DNA of 9,420 nucleotides from Clostridiales bacterium (GTDB lineage Bacteria > Bacillota > Clostridia > Oscillospirales > Oscillospiraceae). The first letter of the stretch is position 1. Each line of letters opens with the position of its first letter. Below, in pieces: positions 1 through 6,895 of this stretch. Made by a program: the position numbers and the translations under genes. The notes below the pieces were generated by a model that saw nothing but the letters and a program-made list of their open reading frames with translations, did no database searches and was not told the origin of the DNA. The stretch spans positions 1 to 9,420 of the forward strand of contig JAAYCC010000004.1 in the NCBI GenBank assembly GCA_012729875.1. The letters are read 5' to 3'.

Positions 1-315
1 CACTGTGCAGACAAGAAAAAGCTCGGATTCCCCGTGCCTATCAGGGTTTGGCTCAGAGAAGAAAAGTACTACAATATAGTCAGAGAAAAATTCACAGGAG
101 AAACTGCAGAAAAATTCTTCCACACAAAAAAGCTTATGCAGCTTTTAGATGAGCACAGATGCGGAAAAGCGGACAACAGCCGTAAGATTTGGACTGTCCT
201 GACCTTTATCATTTGGTATGAAAGGTTCTTTGTCAAGGATACAAACGATCTCTCGGACACAACAATAACTTTTGGGAGCAATAATAATGTTCAGGAATAC
301 TGCTGCATTGGTTGA
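1..315 (+). CDS. Asparagine-synthase-like amidotransferase, C-terminal fragment (5' end outside window)
   Basis: The frame is open from base 1 and ends at TGA 313-315, leaving about 104 residues of a longer protein. It carries the C-terminal signature of the glutamine-hydrolysing asparagine synthase (AsnB) family: GFPVPI, then W-x-REEKYY, then NSRKIWT and a WYE motif. Over 74 comparable residues I count about 39 identities to the C-terminus of the complete homologue at 2673-4520, so the two are paralogues. The family uses ATP to activate a carboxylate as acyl-adenylate, which is amidated with ammonia from glutamine; members act on aspartate or on carboxylates in cell-wall and natural-product precursors. 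The catalytic domains lie upstream and cannot be inspected. The last ten codons overlap the start of the racemase gene, so the two are probably translationally coupled. The tail after the WYE motif is about 25 residues, polar and not conserved with the paralogue. Confidence 0.9.
   Translation, partial: HCADKKKLGFPVPIRVWLREEKYYNIVREKFTGETAEKFFHTKKLMQLLDEHRCGKADNSRKIWTVLTFIIWYERFFVKDTNDLSDTTITFGSNNNVQEYCCIG
274..278 (+). promoter_or_regulatory. Ribosome binding site deciding the racemase start
   Basis: GGGAG lies 8 nt before ATG 287. The frame also has an upstream TTG at 272, but the Shine-Dalgarno sequence sits inside the codons following that TTG and none with good spacing precedes it. ATG 287 is therefore preferred. 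The site lies within the 3' end of the upstream asparagine-synthase-like gene. Confidence 0.7.
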
Positions 316-1444
316 CTGTGATATATTGACCGATAACATTCGAAATATCAGAGAAAACTATGAGTATGAGTACTACATCGGCGTCGTAAAAGCAAATGCT
401 TACGGGCACGGCGACTATGTAGTCGGAAGCTTGATACGCGGCGGCGTAAACTATCTCGCCGCGTCGTCCCTTGAAGAGTGCCTGAGCGTCAGAAAAAGAA
501 ACTCGGATATCCCTATACTCTGTCTCGAGCCGATAAATGTCGAATATTTAGATATCTGTGCTGAAAACAATATAACTATCACTATACCGGACATTGACTA
601 TTACCGCGAGATGCGGGGCGGAGTCGCTCTGAAAGCACATATAAAAATTGACTGCGGTATGAACCGTCTCGGGTTTAAGGACAAGCACGAGCTGAAGAAG
701 GTCGTCGACGATATCGGTGACAGAGGCGATCTGCAGCTTGAGGGAATTTACACCCACTTTGCCACAAGCGGGATACAGGACAAGCATTGGGACAACAATC
801 TCAAGAATTTTTGCGAGATCACCTCTCTGATCGAGCTCACAAAAATCCCGATCGTCCATCTCGGCCGCTCCCTCACCATGGTGAACCACGACAAAATACC
901 CTTTGCAAATGGTATAAGAATCGGGATCGTCATGTACGGTTTCGACAATAAAATGCAGGAGCCTACAGGGCTCAGGGCGCTGAAGAAAAAACTGCTGCTA
1001 AAAAAATACAATATAAGCCAGACACGGCTAACCAACAGCTTACATCTAAAAACCGCCTTTTCTCTGCGCTCGGAGATTATGAGCATAAAGCGAGTAAACA
1101 AGGGCGAGCGCATAGGCTACGGAGCGGAATACGAGGCAAAGGATAATATACTGATCGGCGTTGTGCCAGTTGGCTTTGCGGACGGTTTTTTGCCGGGAAA
1201 CAACGGCAGATACGTAAAAATAAATCAAAAAAGATACGAGATAGTCGGCGGCATCGGGATGGACATGACGATTGTTAAGATTGATGAGTCCGTAAAAGTC
1301 CATGACACGGCGATACTTTATGATGACATCAGGGAAGCGGCGGCTTACATGGGCATCAACTCTTACAGACTGCTGACCTCAGTGACAAACCGCGTTCCTC
1401 GAATCTACAAAGAGGGCGATAAATTCACAGAAATCAAATATTAG
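287..1444 (+). CDS. alr: Alanine-racemase-family PLP enzyme (amino acid racemase)
   Basis: This 385-residue protein has the fold-III alanine racemase layout. The PLP lysine is K35 in KANAYGHG. K120 and R127 in KIDCGMNRLGF match the carbamylated lysine and substrate arginine. R211 (in IRIGIVMYG) matches the arginine that contacts the PLP ring nitrogen. Y278 in GYGAEY is the second catalytic base and M325-D326 is the substrate-site MD pair. It ends in the usual VPRIY. Members interconvert L- and D-amino acids, normally alanine for peptidoglycan; some act on serine or other substrates. Two features are unusual. The ANSAA-type phosphate-loop motif reads GRSLT (193-197), with Arg where Asn is usual. 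The R211-Y278 distance is 67 residues against 46 in the Geobacillus enzyme, implying an insert of about 21 residues rich in Lys and Leu. It sits between an amidotransferase and an ATP-grasp ligase, suggesting a dedicated pathway enzyme rather than housekeeping Alr. Family certain; substrate unknown. Confidence 0.9.
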   Translation: MFRNTAALVDCDILTDNIRNIRENYEYEYYIGVVKANAYGHGDYVVGSLIRGGVNYLAASSLEECLSVRKRNSDIPILCLEPINVEYLDICAENNITITIPDIDYYREMRGGVALKAHIKIDCGMNRLGFKDKHELKKVVDDIGDRGDLQLEGIYTHFATSGIQDKHWDNNLKNFCEITSLIELTKIPIVHLGRSLTMVNHDKIPFANGIRIGIVMYGFDNKMQEPTGLRALKKKLLLKKYNISQTRLTNSLHLKTAFSLRSEIMSIKRVNKGERIGYGAEYEAKDNILIGVVPVGFADGFLPGNNGRYVKINQKRYEIVGGIGMDMTIVKIDESVKVHDTAILYDDIREAAAYMGINSYRLLTSVTNRVPRIYKEGDKFTEIKY

Positions 1445-1448
1445 GGTG
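1443..1448 (+). promoter_or_regulatory. Ribosome binding site supporting a TTG start
   Basis: AGGGTG overlaps the racemase stop codon (TAG 1442-1444) and is 6 nt before TTG 1455. The protein from that TTG begins directly with a beta strand and the GSDANAY loop expected at the N-terminus of this ATP-grasp family. No in-frame ATG lies near enough to replace it without cutting that strand, so TTG is the likely real start. Confidence 0.65.
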
Positions 1449-1454
1449 AAGTAA

Positions 1455-2663
1455 TTGAAATTTGAAGTAATAATTTTTGGCAGCGACGCCAACGCATATT
1501 ACCTTGCAAGATGCTTCCATGAGGCCTATAACAGAAAGGCAAGGGTCATAGGCGCGCACAGCATGAGCTTTGTCAATCATTCGAAAATCGTCAGTTCGGT
1601 CTTTGACCTCGCGCTCTGGTCTCCCCGGCATTTCGCCGAATGGGTCAACAACTATGTGATTGAAATAGATGCGGAGAAAATCGTATGCATCAGCTCAAAC
1701 GAAACCTATGCAAGACTGCTCGTAACGAACAGAGATAAACTGGACAGCCGCATAGTGTTCAATTATGTGGAGCCAGCCCTTCTGGACACCCTTATAATGA
1801 AGGACAAGTTCTACGACACCTACAAAAACTCCGGTTTTCTCCCAAAGACCTGCGTATACAGATTCGACGGGGAACCTGAGTTTGACTTTGGGTTCCCTGT
1901 CGTCGTCAAGCCCGCGGACGTAATATCCTATGGTAAAATCAGCTTTGAGGGCAAAAAGAAAATATACAAGGCAGAAGACGGCGCGGAGCTTACGGAAATA
2001 CTGAATCTCCTAAAAAACAGCAGCTACGATGACAGCGTTATCATACAGGAATACATACCTGGAGATGACAGCGCGCTCTACGACGGAGTGATCTACTGCA
2101 ACAGCCGCGGGAAGGCGGAGCTCTTTGCCTTTGCTCAAATCGGGCTGCAGGAACACGAGGCCAGTATGATCGGCAACGCCGCATGCCTTATTAACGGCTT
2201 CAGCACAATGGGATATGACGAAAAAATACCGCTGCAATTTAAGGACTTCATGGAATCAATCGACTTCCGCGGTTTTGCGGAGCTGGACATCAAATACGAC
2301 AGCCGCGACGGTAAATACAAGATCATGGAGATAAACGCCAGACAGGGCAGATCAAGCTACTACGTCGCAGCTGCGGGATATAACCTTGTGGAGTACCTTG
2401 TCGACGACTTGGTATACGGTAAAGAGAAGGATTTTGTACTTGTAAAAGACGAGCTTCTTCTGACTTATGTACCAAAAGGCATAATAAAAAAGTATGTGGT
2501 GAACGAGGACTTCAAGAGAAAAGCCATGGAGCTCTACAGGGAGAAAAAGGTATATAATCCCATTATATACAAAAAAGACATGCCGCTTAAAAGGATTTTG
2601 TTCCTTGCAAGAAAACAGCTGCGGTATTATAATGCATTTAAGAATAGTTCATGGAAATACTGA
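1455..2663 (+). CDS. ATP-grasp carboxylate-amine ligase, D-aspartate-ligase-like
   Basis: This 402-residue cytoplasmic enzyme has an N-terminal Rossmann-like pre-grasp domain (about 3-110; GSDANAY at 9-15, then LARCFHEAY) followed by an ATP-grasp domain. Visible motifs are the ATP-lysine strand VVVKPAD (K152), the hinge IIQEYIPG (E199), and the metal-binding strand IMEINARQGRS (E292, N294). The GSD-N-Y-AR-F-EAY opening resembles, from memory, the COG3919 group that includes Enterococcus faecium D-aspartate ligase Aslfm, which adds D-Asp to the lysine side chain of peptidoglycan precursors. Enzymes of this fold activate a carboxylate as acyl phosphate and join it to an amine. The C-terminal 60 residues are basic. 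The gene starts 10 nt after the racemase and ends 9 nt before an amidotransferase, so the product may be an amino-acyl branch that is then amidated. Ligase family is well supported; D-Asp as substrate is inference, and capsule or other polymer precursors are alternatives. Confidence 0.8.
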   Translation: MKFEVIIFGSDANAYYLARCFHEAYNRKARVIGAHSMSFVNHSKIVSSVFDLALWSPRHFAEWVNNYVIEIDAEKIVCISSNETYARLLVTNRDKLDSRIVFNYVEPALLDTLIMKDKFYDTYKNSGFLPKTCVYRFDGEPEFDFGFPVVVKPADVISYGKISFEGKKKIYKAEDGAELTEILNLLKNSSYDDSVIIQEYIPGDDSALYDGVIYCNSRGKAELFAFAQIGLQEHEASMIGNAACLINGFSTMGYDEKIPLQFKDFMESIDFRGFAELDIKYDSRDGKYKIMEINARQGRSSYYVAAAGYNLVEYLVDDLVYGKEKDFVLVKDELLLTYVPKGIIKKYVVNEDFKRKAMELYREKKVYNPIIYKKDMPLKRILFLARKQLRYYNAFKNSSWKY

Positions 2664-2672
2664 GGTCGGAAA

Positions 2673-4520
2673 ATGTGTGGATTTTGCGGATTTATTAATA
2701 AGAAGGACAAAAAAGACATTCTGGAAATGAACAAAGCTATTGCCCACCGGGGACCCGACGAGGAGACATACTATGTGGACGACGACATTGCGATCGGTTT
2801 TCGCCGTCTGAGCATTATTGATCTTTCCGGAGGCAGCCAGCCTATTGCAAACGAGGACGACAGCCTTATTATTGTATTCAACGGGGAGATATACAACTTC
2901 CCACAGCTTAAAGCAGAGCTCCTTCGGCTCGGCCATATTTTCAGGACGAAAACGGATACCGAGGTCATTTTGCATGGTTATGAGGAATACGGTACCGATA
3001 TCGTAAACAAGCTGCGCGGTATGTTTGCCTTTGTAATCTGGGATAAAAACAAAAAAGAGCTCTTCGCCGCGCGCGATCATTTCGGTCAGAAGCCCTTTTA
3101 CTATTCAAACATGAACGGAACTTTTTTATTTGCGTCTGAAATAAAAAGTCTCCTGTTTCACGAAGATTTTGTCAAAGAAATAAACAGAGACGCCTTGAAG
3201 CCGTACCTCACTTTTCAGACTTCCGTTTTGGAGGAGTGTTTTTTCAAGGGAGTTTATAAACTGCTGCCCGGACACTATCTTGTTTTCAAATATGACAAGC
3301 AGTCATTGGATATATGCAAATACTACCAGGTGAGCTTTGAGCCGGCCGATCAGGACGAGGAGGTTCTTGCGCAGAAAATTGACGAGGTCGTGACGTCGTC
3401 GATCGACGCCCACACCATAAGCGACGTCCCTATCGGCTCATACCTGTCGGGAGGCATAGATTCATCTTATGTCACTTCATACCTGAAGCCTGACAAATCA
3501 TTTTCCGTCGGTTTTGATTTTAGGGATTTCAACGAAGTGCCGTATGCAAAGGGACTTTCCGACATCCTTGGGATCGAGAGTATCAGCGAGCTCATAGATT
3601 CCGACGACTTTTTCGATACGATCGAAAAAGTGCAGTACTATGCGGATGAGCCTACGGCAAATCTGTCGGCTGTACCGCTGTATTTTCTGTCGGATCTTGC
3701 AAGCCGCCACGTAAAGGTCGTTCTGTCCGGAGAGGGTGCGGACGAGTTTTTCGGGGGATATCCCTTCTATCAGGAGGACCCTCTGCTGCTGAAATACCGC
3801 CGCGTCGTCCCGGGCTTTATCAGAAAAACGGCCAAGGCGGTAGTCGCACCGCTTCCGGGCTTCCATGGCAAGAACTTTTTGACAAAGGGCGGCGGCCGTG
3901 TTGAGGACTATTTCGTAGGCAACGCCTTTGTTTTTGACAATAGGGAGGCCAACCGGATATTATCTCCGAAATACAGATCAAAACGCACATTTCAAAGCAT
4001 AACTAAACCGTATTTCAATGAGGTAAAGGACATGGACGACCTCACAAAAATGCAGTATCTGGACATGCATTTTTGGCTACCCAACGACATTCTCCAAAAA
4101 GCCGATAAAATGAGTATGGCAAATTCACTGGAGCTGCGCGTGCCGTTTCTCGACAAGGAGGTCTTTAAGCTAGCAAAAACAGTGCCCAGCAAAGCAAAGC
4201 TCAGTCACGGCACTACAAAATATATACTGCGAAAAGCCGCCGCAAAGAGAATACCAGAGGAGTGGTACAAAAGGCCGAAAATGGGCTTTCCCGTCCCCAT
4301 TTTACAGTGGTTCCGGGAGGAAAAGTATTACAGGAAAGCAAAGGACCTGTTCAATGCCCCGTTTACCGGTGAATTCTTTGATGTAAAAAAGCTCAATAAA
4401 ATGCTTGATGACCACTATTCATGCAAAAAAAACAACTCCCGCAAAATATGGACAGTATATACGTTTCTTGTTTGGTATGAAGTCTACTTTGTAAACTTTA
4501 ATTTGCAGAGGAAAAACTAA
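2673..4520 (+). CDS. asnB: Glutamine-dependent asparagine-synthase-family amidotransferase
   Basis: This complete 615-residue enzyme has the usual AsnB length. The N-terminal class II glutaminase begins MCGFCGF, giving Cys2 as nucleophile after Met removal. R45, the N70-G71-E72 loop and D95 match the glutamine-binding set of E. coli AsnB. The synthetase domain carries the PP-loop SGGIDSS (259-265) and GEGADEFFGGY (from 353), and ends with GFPVPI and NSRKIWT. All key residues are present, so it should hydrolyse glutamine and amidate an adenylated carboxylate. The acceptor may be free aspartate, but family members also amidate envelope molecules: AsnH of Lactococcus acts on D-Asp of the peptidoglycan cross-bridge, and LtsA/AsnB types act on meso-diaminopimelate. 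A paralogue at the left edge plus the racemase and ligase neighbours favour a pathway-specific role. GAGG (2662-2665) overlaps the preceding stop codon and lies 7 nt from ATG 2673. Confidence 0.93.
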   Translation: MCGFCGFINKKDKKDILEMNKAIAHRGPDEETYYVDDDIAIGFRRLSIIDLSGGSQPIANEDDSLIIVFNGEIYNFPQLKAELLRLGHIFRTKTDTEVILHGYEEYGTDIVNKLRGMFAFVIWDKNKKELFAARDHFGQKPFYYSNMNGTFLFASEIKSLLFHEDFVKEINRDALKPYLTFQTSVLEECFFKGVYKLLPGHYLVFKYDKQSLDICKYYQVSFEPADQDEEVLAQKIDEVVTSSIDAHTISDVPIGSYLSGGIDSSYVTSYLKPDKSFSVGFDFRDFNEVPYAKGLSDILGIESISELIDSDDFFDTIEKVQYYADEPTANLSAVPLYFLSDLASRHVKVVLSGEGADEFFGGYPFYQEDPLLLKYRRVVPGFIRKTAKAVVAPLPGFHGKNFLTKGGGRVEDYFVGNAFVFDNREANRILSPKYRSKRTFQSITKPYFNEVKDMDDLTKMQYLDMHFWLPNDILQKADKMSMANSLELRVPFLDKEVFKLAKTVPSKAKLSHGTTKYILRKAAAKRIPEEWYKRPKMGFPVPILQWFREEKYYRKAKDLFNAPFTGEFFDVKKLNKMLDDHYSCKKNNSRKIWTVYTFLVWYEVYFVNFNLQRKN

Positions 4521-4521
4521 G

Positions 4522-5967
4522 ATGGAAGTCAAAACAAAACCAAAAACAAAATCTATAATAGTCAAAGCTGTTATATGTCTGGCAGGGGTAACCGCAGCAT
4601 TTTTCCTTATCAGATATCTGTCTGCACCCAGCTTCGCCGAAGGCACATATTACGGCTCGGCAGATATTTCAGGCCTTACTGTCGCCGAGGCGATTCCAAT
4701 TGCGGAATCGGAAATCAAGAAAATACTCAGCGAGACGGTAATCAGCGTCAAATTCGCAAAAAGCTCCGAAGATACCGAGGCGGAGACAGTCACTGTTGCG
4801 GGTAAAGATTTGGAATATACCTCCGAGCTGGAAAATTTCCTAAAGAGCGCTGTAAAGTCAAAAGACGCACAAAAACTGACTCCCAAATTTGACGTATCGG
4901 CTGATAAAATCGAGAGCATCCTGACTCCGGCAGCAGAGAGATTTAAGTCTGAGCCTAAGAACGCCCAGATCACAGGCTTTGACTTCGCCTCTTCACAGCT
5001 TTCGCTGGACAATGCGGTAAACGGTTACACAGCAGATGTGGGGAAAACTGCAAAAGCAGTCGCGGAGGCTATGGAAAAGGGCAGCAACACAGAAATCATA
5101 GTAGAATCAGTCATCACTGAGCCTGAGGTAACAGATGAAGATATCACCTCCAAATACGTGCTGCTCGCATCTTACAGCACCATCTCCACAAATACGGCAA
5201 ACGGCAACCACAACATGCAGCTGGCTTTGAGCAAAATAAACGCAACCGTACTCCAACCGGGGGAGGTTTTTTCCTATAACGAAAAGCTCGGCGACAGCAC
5301 CACTGCGGAGTCGGGATTTTTGCCCGCCCACGCCATTGTAGGCGGGGTGCTCGTGGACTCATACGGCGGGGGTATATGCCAGCCCTCCTCTACCCTGTAT
5401 AACGCGGCCTTGTGCGCGGGTATGGAGATCGTGGAGAGACACTGCCATATGATGCCATCCTCATATGTTCCGATCGGTCTTGACGCGACAGTGAGCTATG
5501 GGAGCGTTGATTTCAAGTTCAAGAATGTCCTTGAAAACCCGGTCTATATCTTCGGCAACATGTCCGGTACTACCGTCGCAACTGCTATTTTGGGCGTTCT
5601 CCCAAATGAGTGGGACGAGATCAAGCTCACTTCATGGTGCGATGCAACCATCCCCAAACCCGGTAAGCCGATATATGTAGTCGATAAGAGCTTGGCCAAA
5701 AATGATGTCGTAATCGTAAACGCAGGCTATAACGGCTACAGAGCCAGCGCTCTCAGAAAATACTATAAAGAAGGGGCCGAGGTAAAAACCGAGAGTCTCC
5801 CTCCCTCAAACTATTCGGCCAAGGCGGCAACATATAAGGTAGGACCAGGTACAGACATATCGAGGATCGTTGACGGCAAGTATGTCGAGCCGACACCTGA
5901 GCCCTCCCCATCCCCCTCTCCCGACCCGACTTCCGAGCCGGCGGAAAGCCAGCCTCCGGAAAACTGA
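4522..5967 (+). CDS. VanW/YoaR-like membrane-anchored cell-wall protein
   Basis: This 481-residue protein starts 1 nt after the amidotransferase, with AGAGG 10 nt before ATG 4522. A lysine-rich N-terminus precedes one hydrophobic segment (about 12-30), which is a signal anchor or uncleaved signal peptide; the rest should lie outside the membrane. Residues about 44-200 carry the repeat style of the YoaR-type putative peptidoglycan-binding domain (GSADISGLTVAEA; later LDNAVNGYTADV). A VanW domain follows at about 226-355, with FSYN, GGGICQPSS (282-290, Cys286) and a conserved GSVDFKF strand. The next 80 residues resemble the G5-like region often found after VanW (GYNGYRASALRKYYKEG). The tail from about 452 is a Pro/Ser/Glu low-complexity stretch, likely a wall-spanning or flexible linker. 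VanW biochemistry is unresolved; it is named from vanB-type clusters but is common in Clostridia unrelated to resistance. Its position links the upstream enzymes to the envelope. Confidence 0.88.
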   Translation: MEVKTKPKTKSIIVKAVICLAGVTAAFFLIRYLSAPSFAEGTYYGSADISGLTVAEAIPIAESEIKKILSETVISVKFAKSSEDTEAETVTVAGKDLEYTSELENFLKSAVKSKDAQKLTPKFDVSADKIESILTPAAERFKSEPKNAQITGFDFASSQLSLDNAVNGYTADVGKTAKAVAEAMEKGSNTEIIVESVITEPEVTDEDITSKYVLLASYSTISTNTANGNHNMQLALSKINATVLQPGEVFSYNEKLGDSTTAESGFLPAHAIVGGVLVDSYGGGICQPSSTLYNAALCAGMEIVERHCHMMPSSYVPIGLDATVSYGSVDFKFKNVLENPVYIFGNMSGTTVATAILGVLPNEWDEIKLTSWCDATIPKPGKPIYVVDKSLAKNDVVIVNAGYNGYRASALRKYYKEGAEVKTESLPPSNYSAKAATYKVGPGTDISRIVDGKYVEPTPEPSPSPSPDPTSEPAESQPPEN

Positions 5968-5995
5968 GCTTTTGTATAAAATTGCAGTAAATATA

Positions 5996-6040
5996 ATAAA
6001 AAGGGAAAGCGAAGTCTTATACGCCGCTTTCCCTTTTTAT
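5996..6040. terminator. Bidirectional intrinsic terminator
   Basis: A perfect 16-bp inverted repeat (arms 5996-6011 and 6025-6040) encloses a 13-nt loop. The core GGGAAAGCG pairs with CGCTTTCCC, and A5/T5 runs flank the core, so a U-tract follows the stem in either direction. It lies 28 nt after the VanW-like stop and 15 nt beyond the end of the convergent operon, so it can end both transcripts. Confidence 0.9.
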
Positions 6041-6055
6041 ATAAAATACGATGTG

Positions 6056-6895
6056 TCAATAGGCGATCATATTTACTCCGCAGAACTTTCTGTTTATTGC
6101 ATCATAAAACACGGCTATTCCGTAGCTCCCCACGCTTGACAGCAATACGGTCTCTTTTCCGTCAGTAAAAATGTGTTTTTCACCGTATTGATAGCACTCA
6201 TAAAGTGTATGATCTTTTATAAAAAAGCTGTTATCAGAATCGGCAAATATGTCCGGATCCTCGGACTCCTGCATCATACCATAAAGCATATCCGTTGCCG
6301 TACACATAATACTGTTGAAGTTCTCCTCCAGACCACTCCCCAATTCCTCAACGGATTTAAGAAAAGATTGCAGAAGGCTGTCATCCTTTTCGATAATTTC
6401 CCCCAGGTCTTCTACAGCGGTCTTGATCTGTTCCTCCGTGGGCTTGGCGGTCGGCCGAATATAAAATCCATATATCGTTTTGTAAACAAAGGCCGCTGTC
6501 ATTCTGTCTCTGCCGTTGTTTACGGTTGAATCAATAACAGCATAATAGTCATCTGTCAATATTGTGTCTTCCCTGAATGCCTTATCCGAAAAATTATTCA
6601 GGCCGACCATTGAAGCCGCCCTAAAAAGTGTATTTATATAGTATTCTTGGTTTTCAAGGTAATCATCCGCATCCGGATTAGTCGCTTGCCGCAGCGTCGA
6701 CCCTATCAGCGGGTAGGAGCACCGCAGCACCGCTTCTCTCGCAGCGGATTTCACAGCATCCGAGTTGTCGGTCTCTTCGTAAACCTCTGATGACGCTCTT
6801 ATATAGGCATTGAAGATGGCAGAAATCCCAACATAACCAGCCAGGATAATTGCCATAGCGGCAGATATTGTTATGACCGTATATTTTCTTTTCAT
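6056..6895 (-). CDS. Membrane-anchored protein of unknown function, third gene of two-component operon
   Basis: I do not recognise this 279-residue protein. The N-terminus MKRKYTV followed by a hydrophobic helix (about 6-28) predicts a signal anchor or signal peptide, with the remaining 250 residues outside the membrane. That part is acidic and mixed in character: a helical region with a run of Asp/Glu-rich segments, a central IEKDDSLLQSFLKSVEEL helix, and a C-terminal half with several short hydrophobic strands. Four cysteines occur after the anchor. No lipobox, enzyme motif or repeat is apparent. The ATG overlaps the kinase stop codon as ATGA (6892-6895), with GGAG 10 nt upstream, so it is translationally coupled to the sensor kinase. 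This suggests it modulates signal sensing, or is an envelope effector always made with the system. The gene ends 15 nt before the shared terminator. Coding status is well supported by the overlap and length; function is unknown. Confidence 0.8.
   Translation of the reverse strand: MKRKYTVITISAAMAIILAGYVGISAIFNAYIRASSEVYEETDNSDAVKSAAREAVLRCSYPLIGSTLRQATNPDADDYLENQEYYINTLFRAASMVGLNNFSDKAFREDTILTDDYYAVIDSTVNNGRDRMTAAFVYKTIYGFYIRPTAKPTEEQIKTAVEDLGEIIEKDDSLLQSFLKSVEELGSGLEENFNSIMCTATDMLYGMMQESEDPDIFADSDNSFFIKDHTLYECYQYGEKHIFTDGKETVLLSSVGSYGIAVFYDAINRKFCGVNMIAY

Noticed and set aside
272..286. TTG start for the racemase
   Set aside because: The good Shine-Dalgarno sequence at 274-278 lies downstream of this TTG and is spaced for ATG 287.
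2673..4520. Simple housekeeping asparagine synthetase as the only explanation
   Set aside because: It cannot be excluded biochemically, but a paralogue in the same operon plus the racemase, ligase and VanW neighbours make a dedicated pathway role more likely.
5890..5967. Possible tandem repeat in the Pro/Ser-rich 3' end of the VanW-like gene
   Set aside because: It is low-complexity coding sequence (Pro-Ser-Pro-Glu runs) without a regular repeat unit at DNA level.
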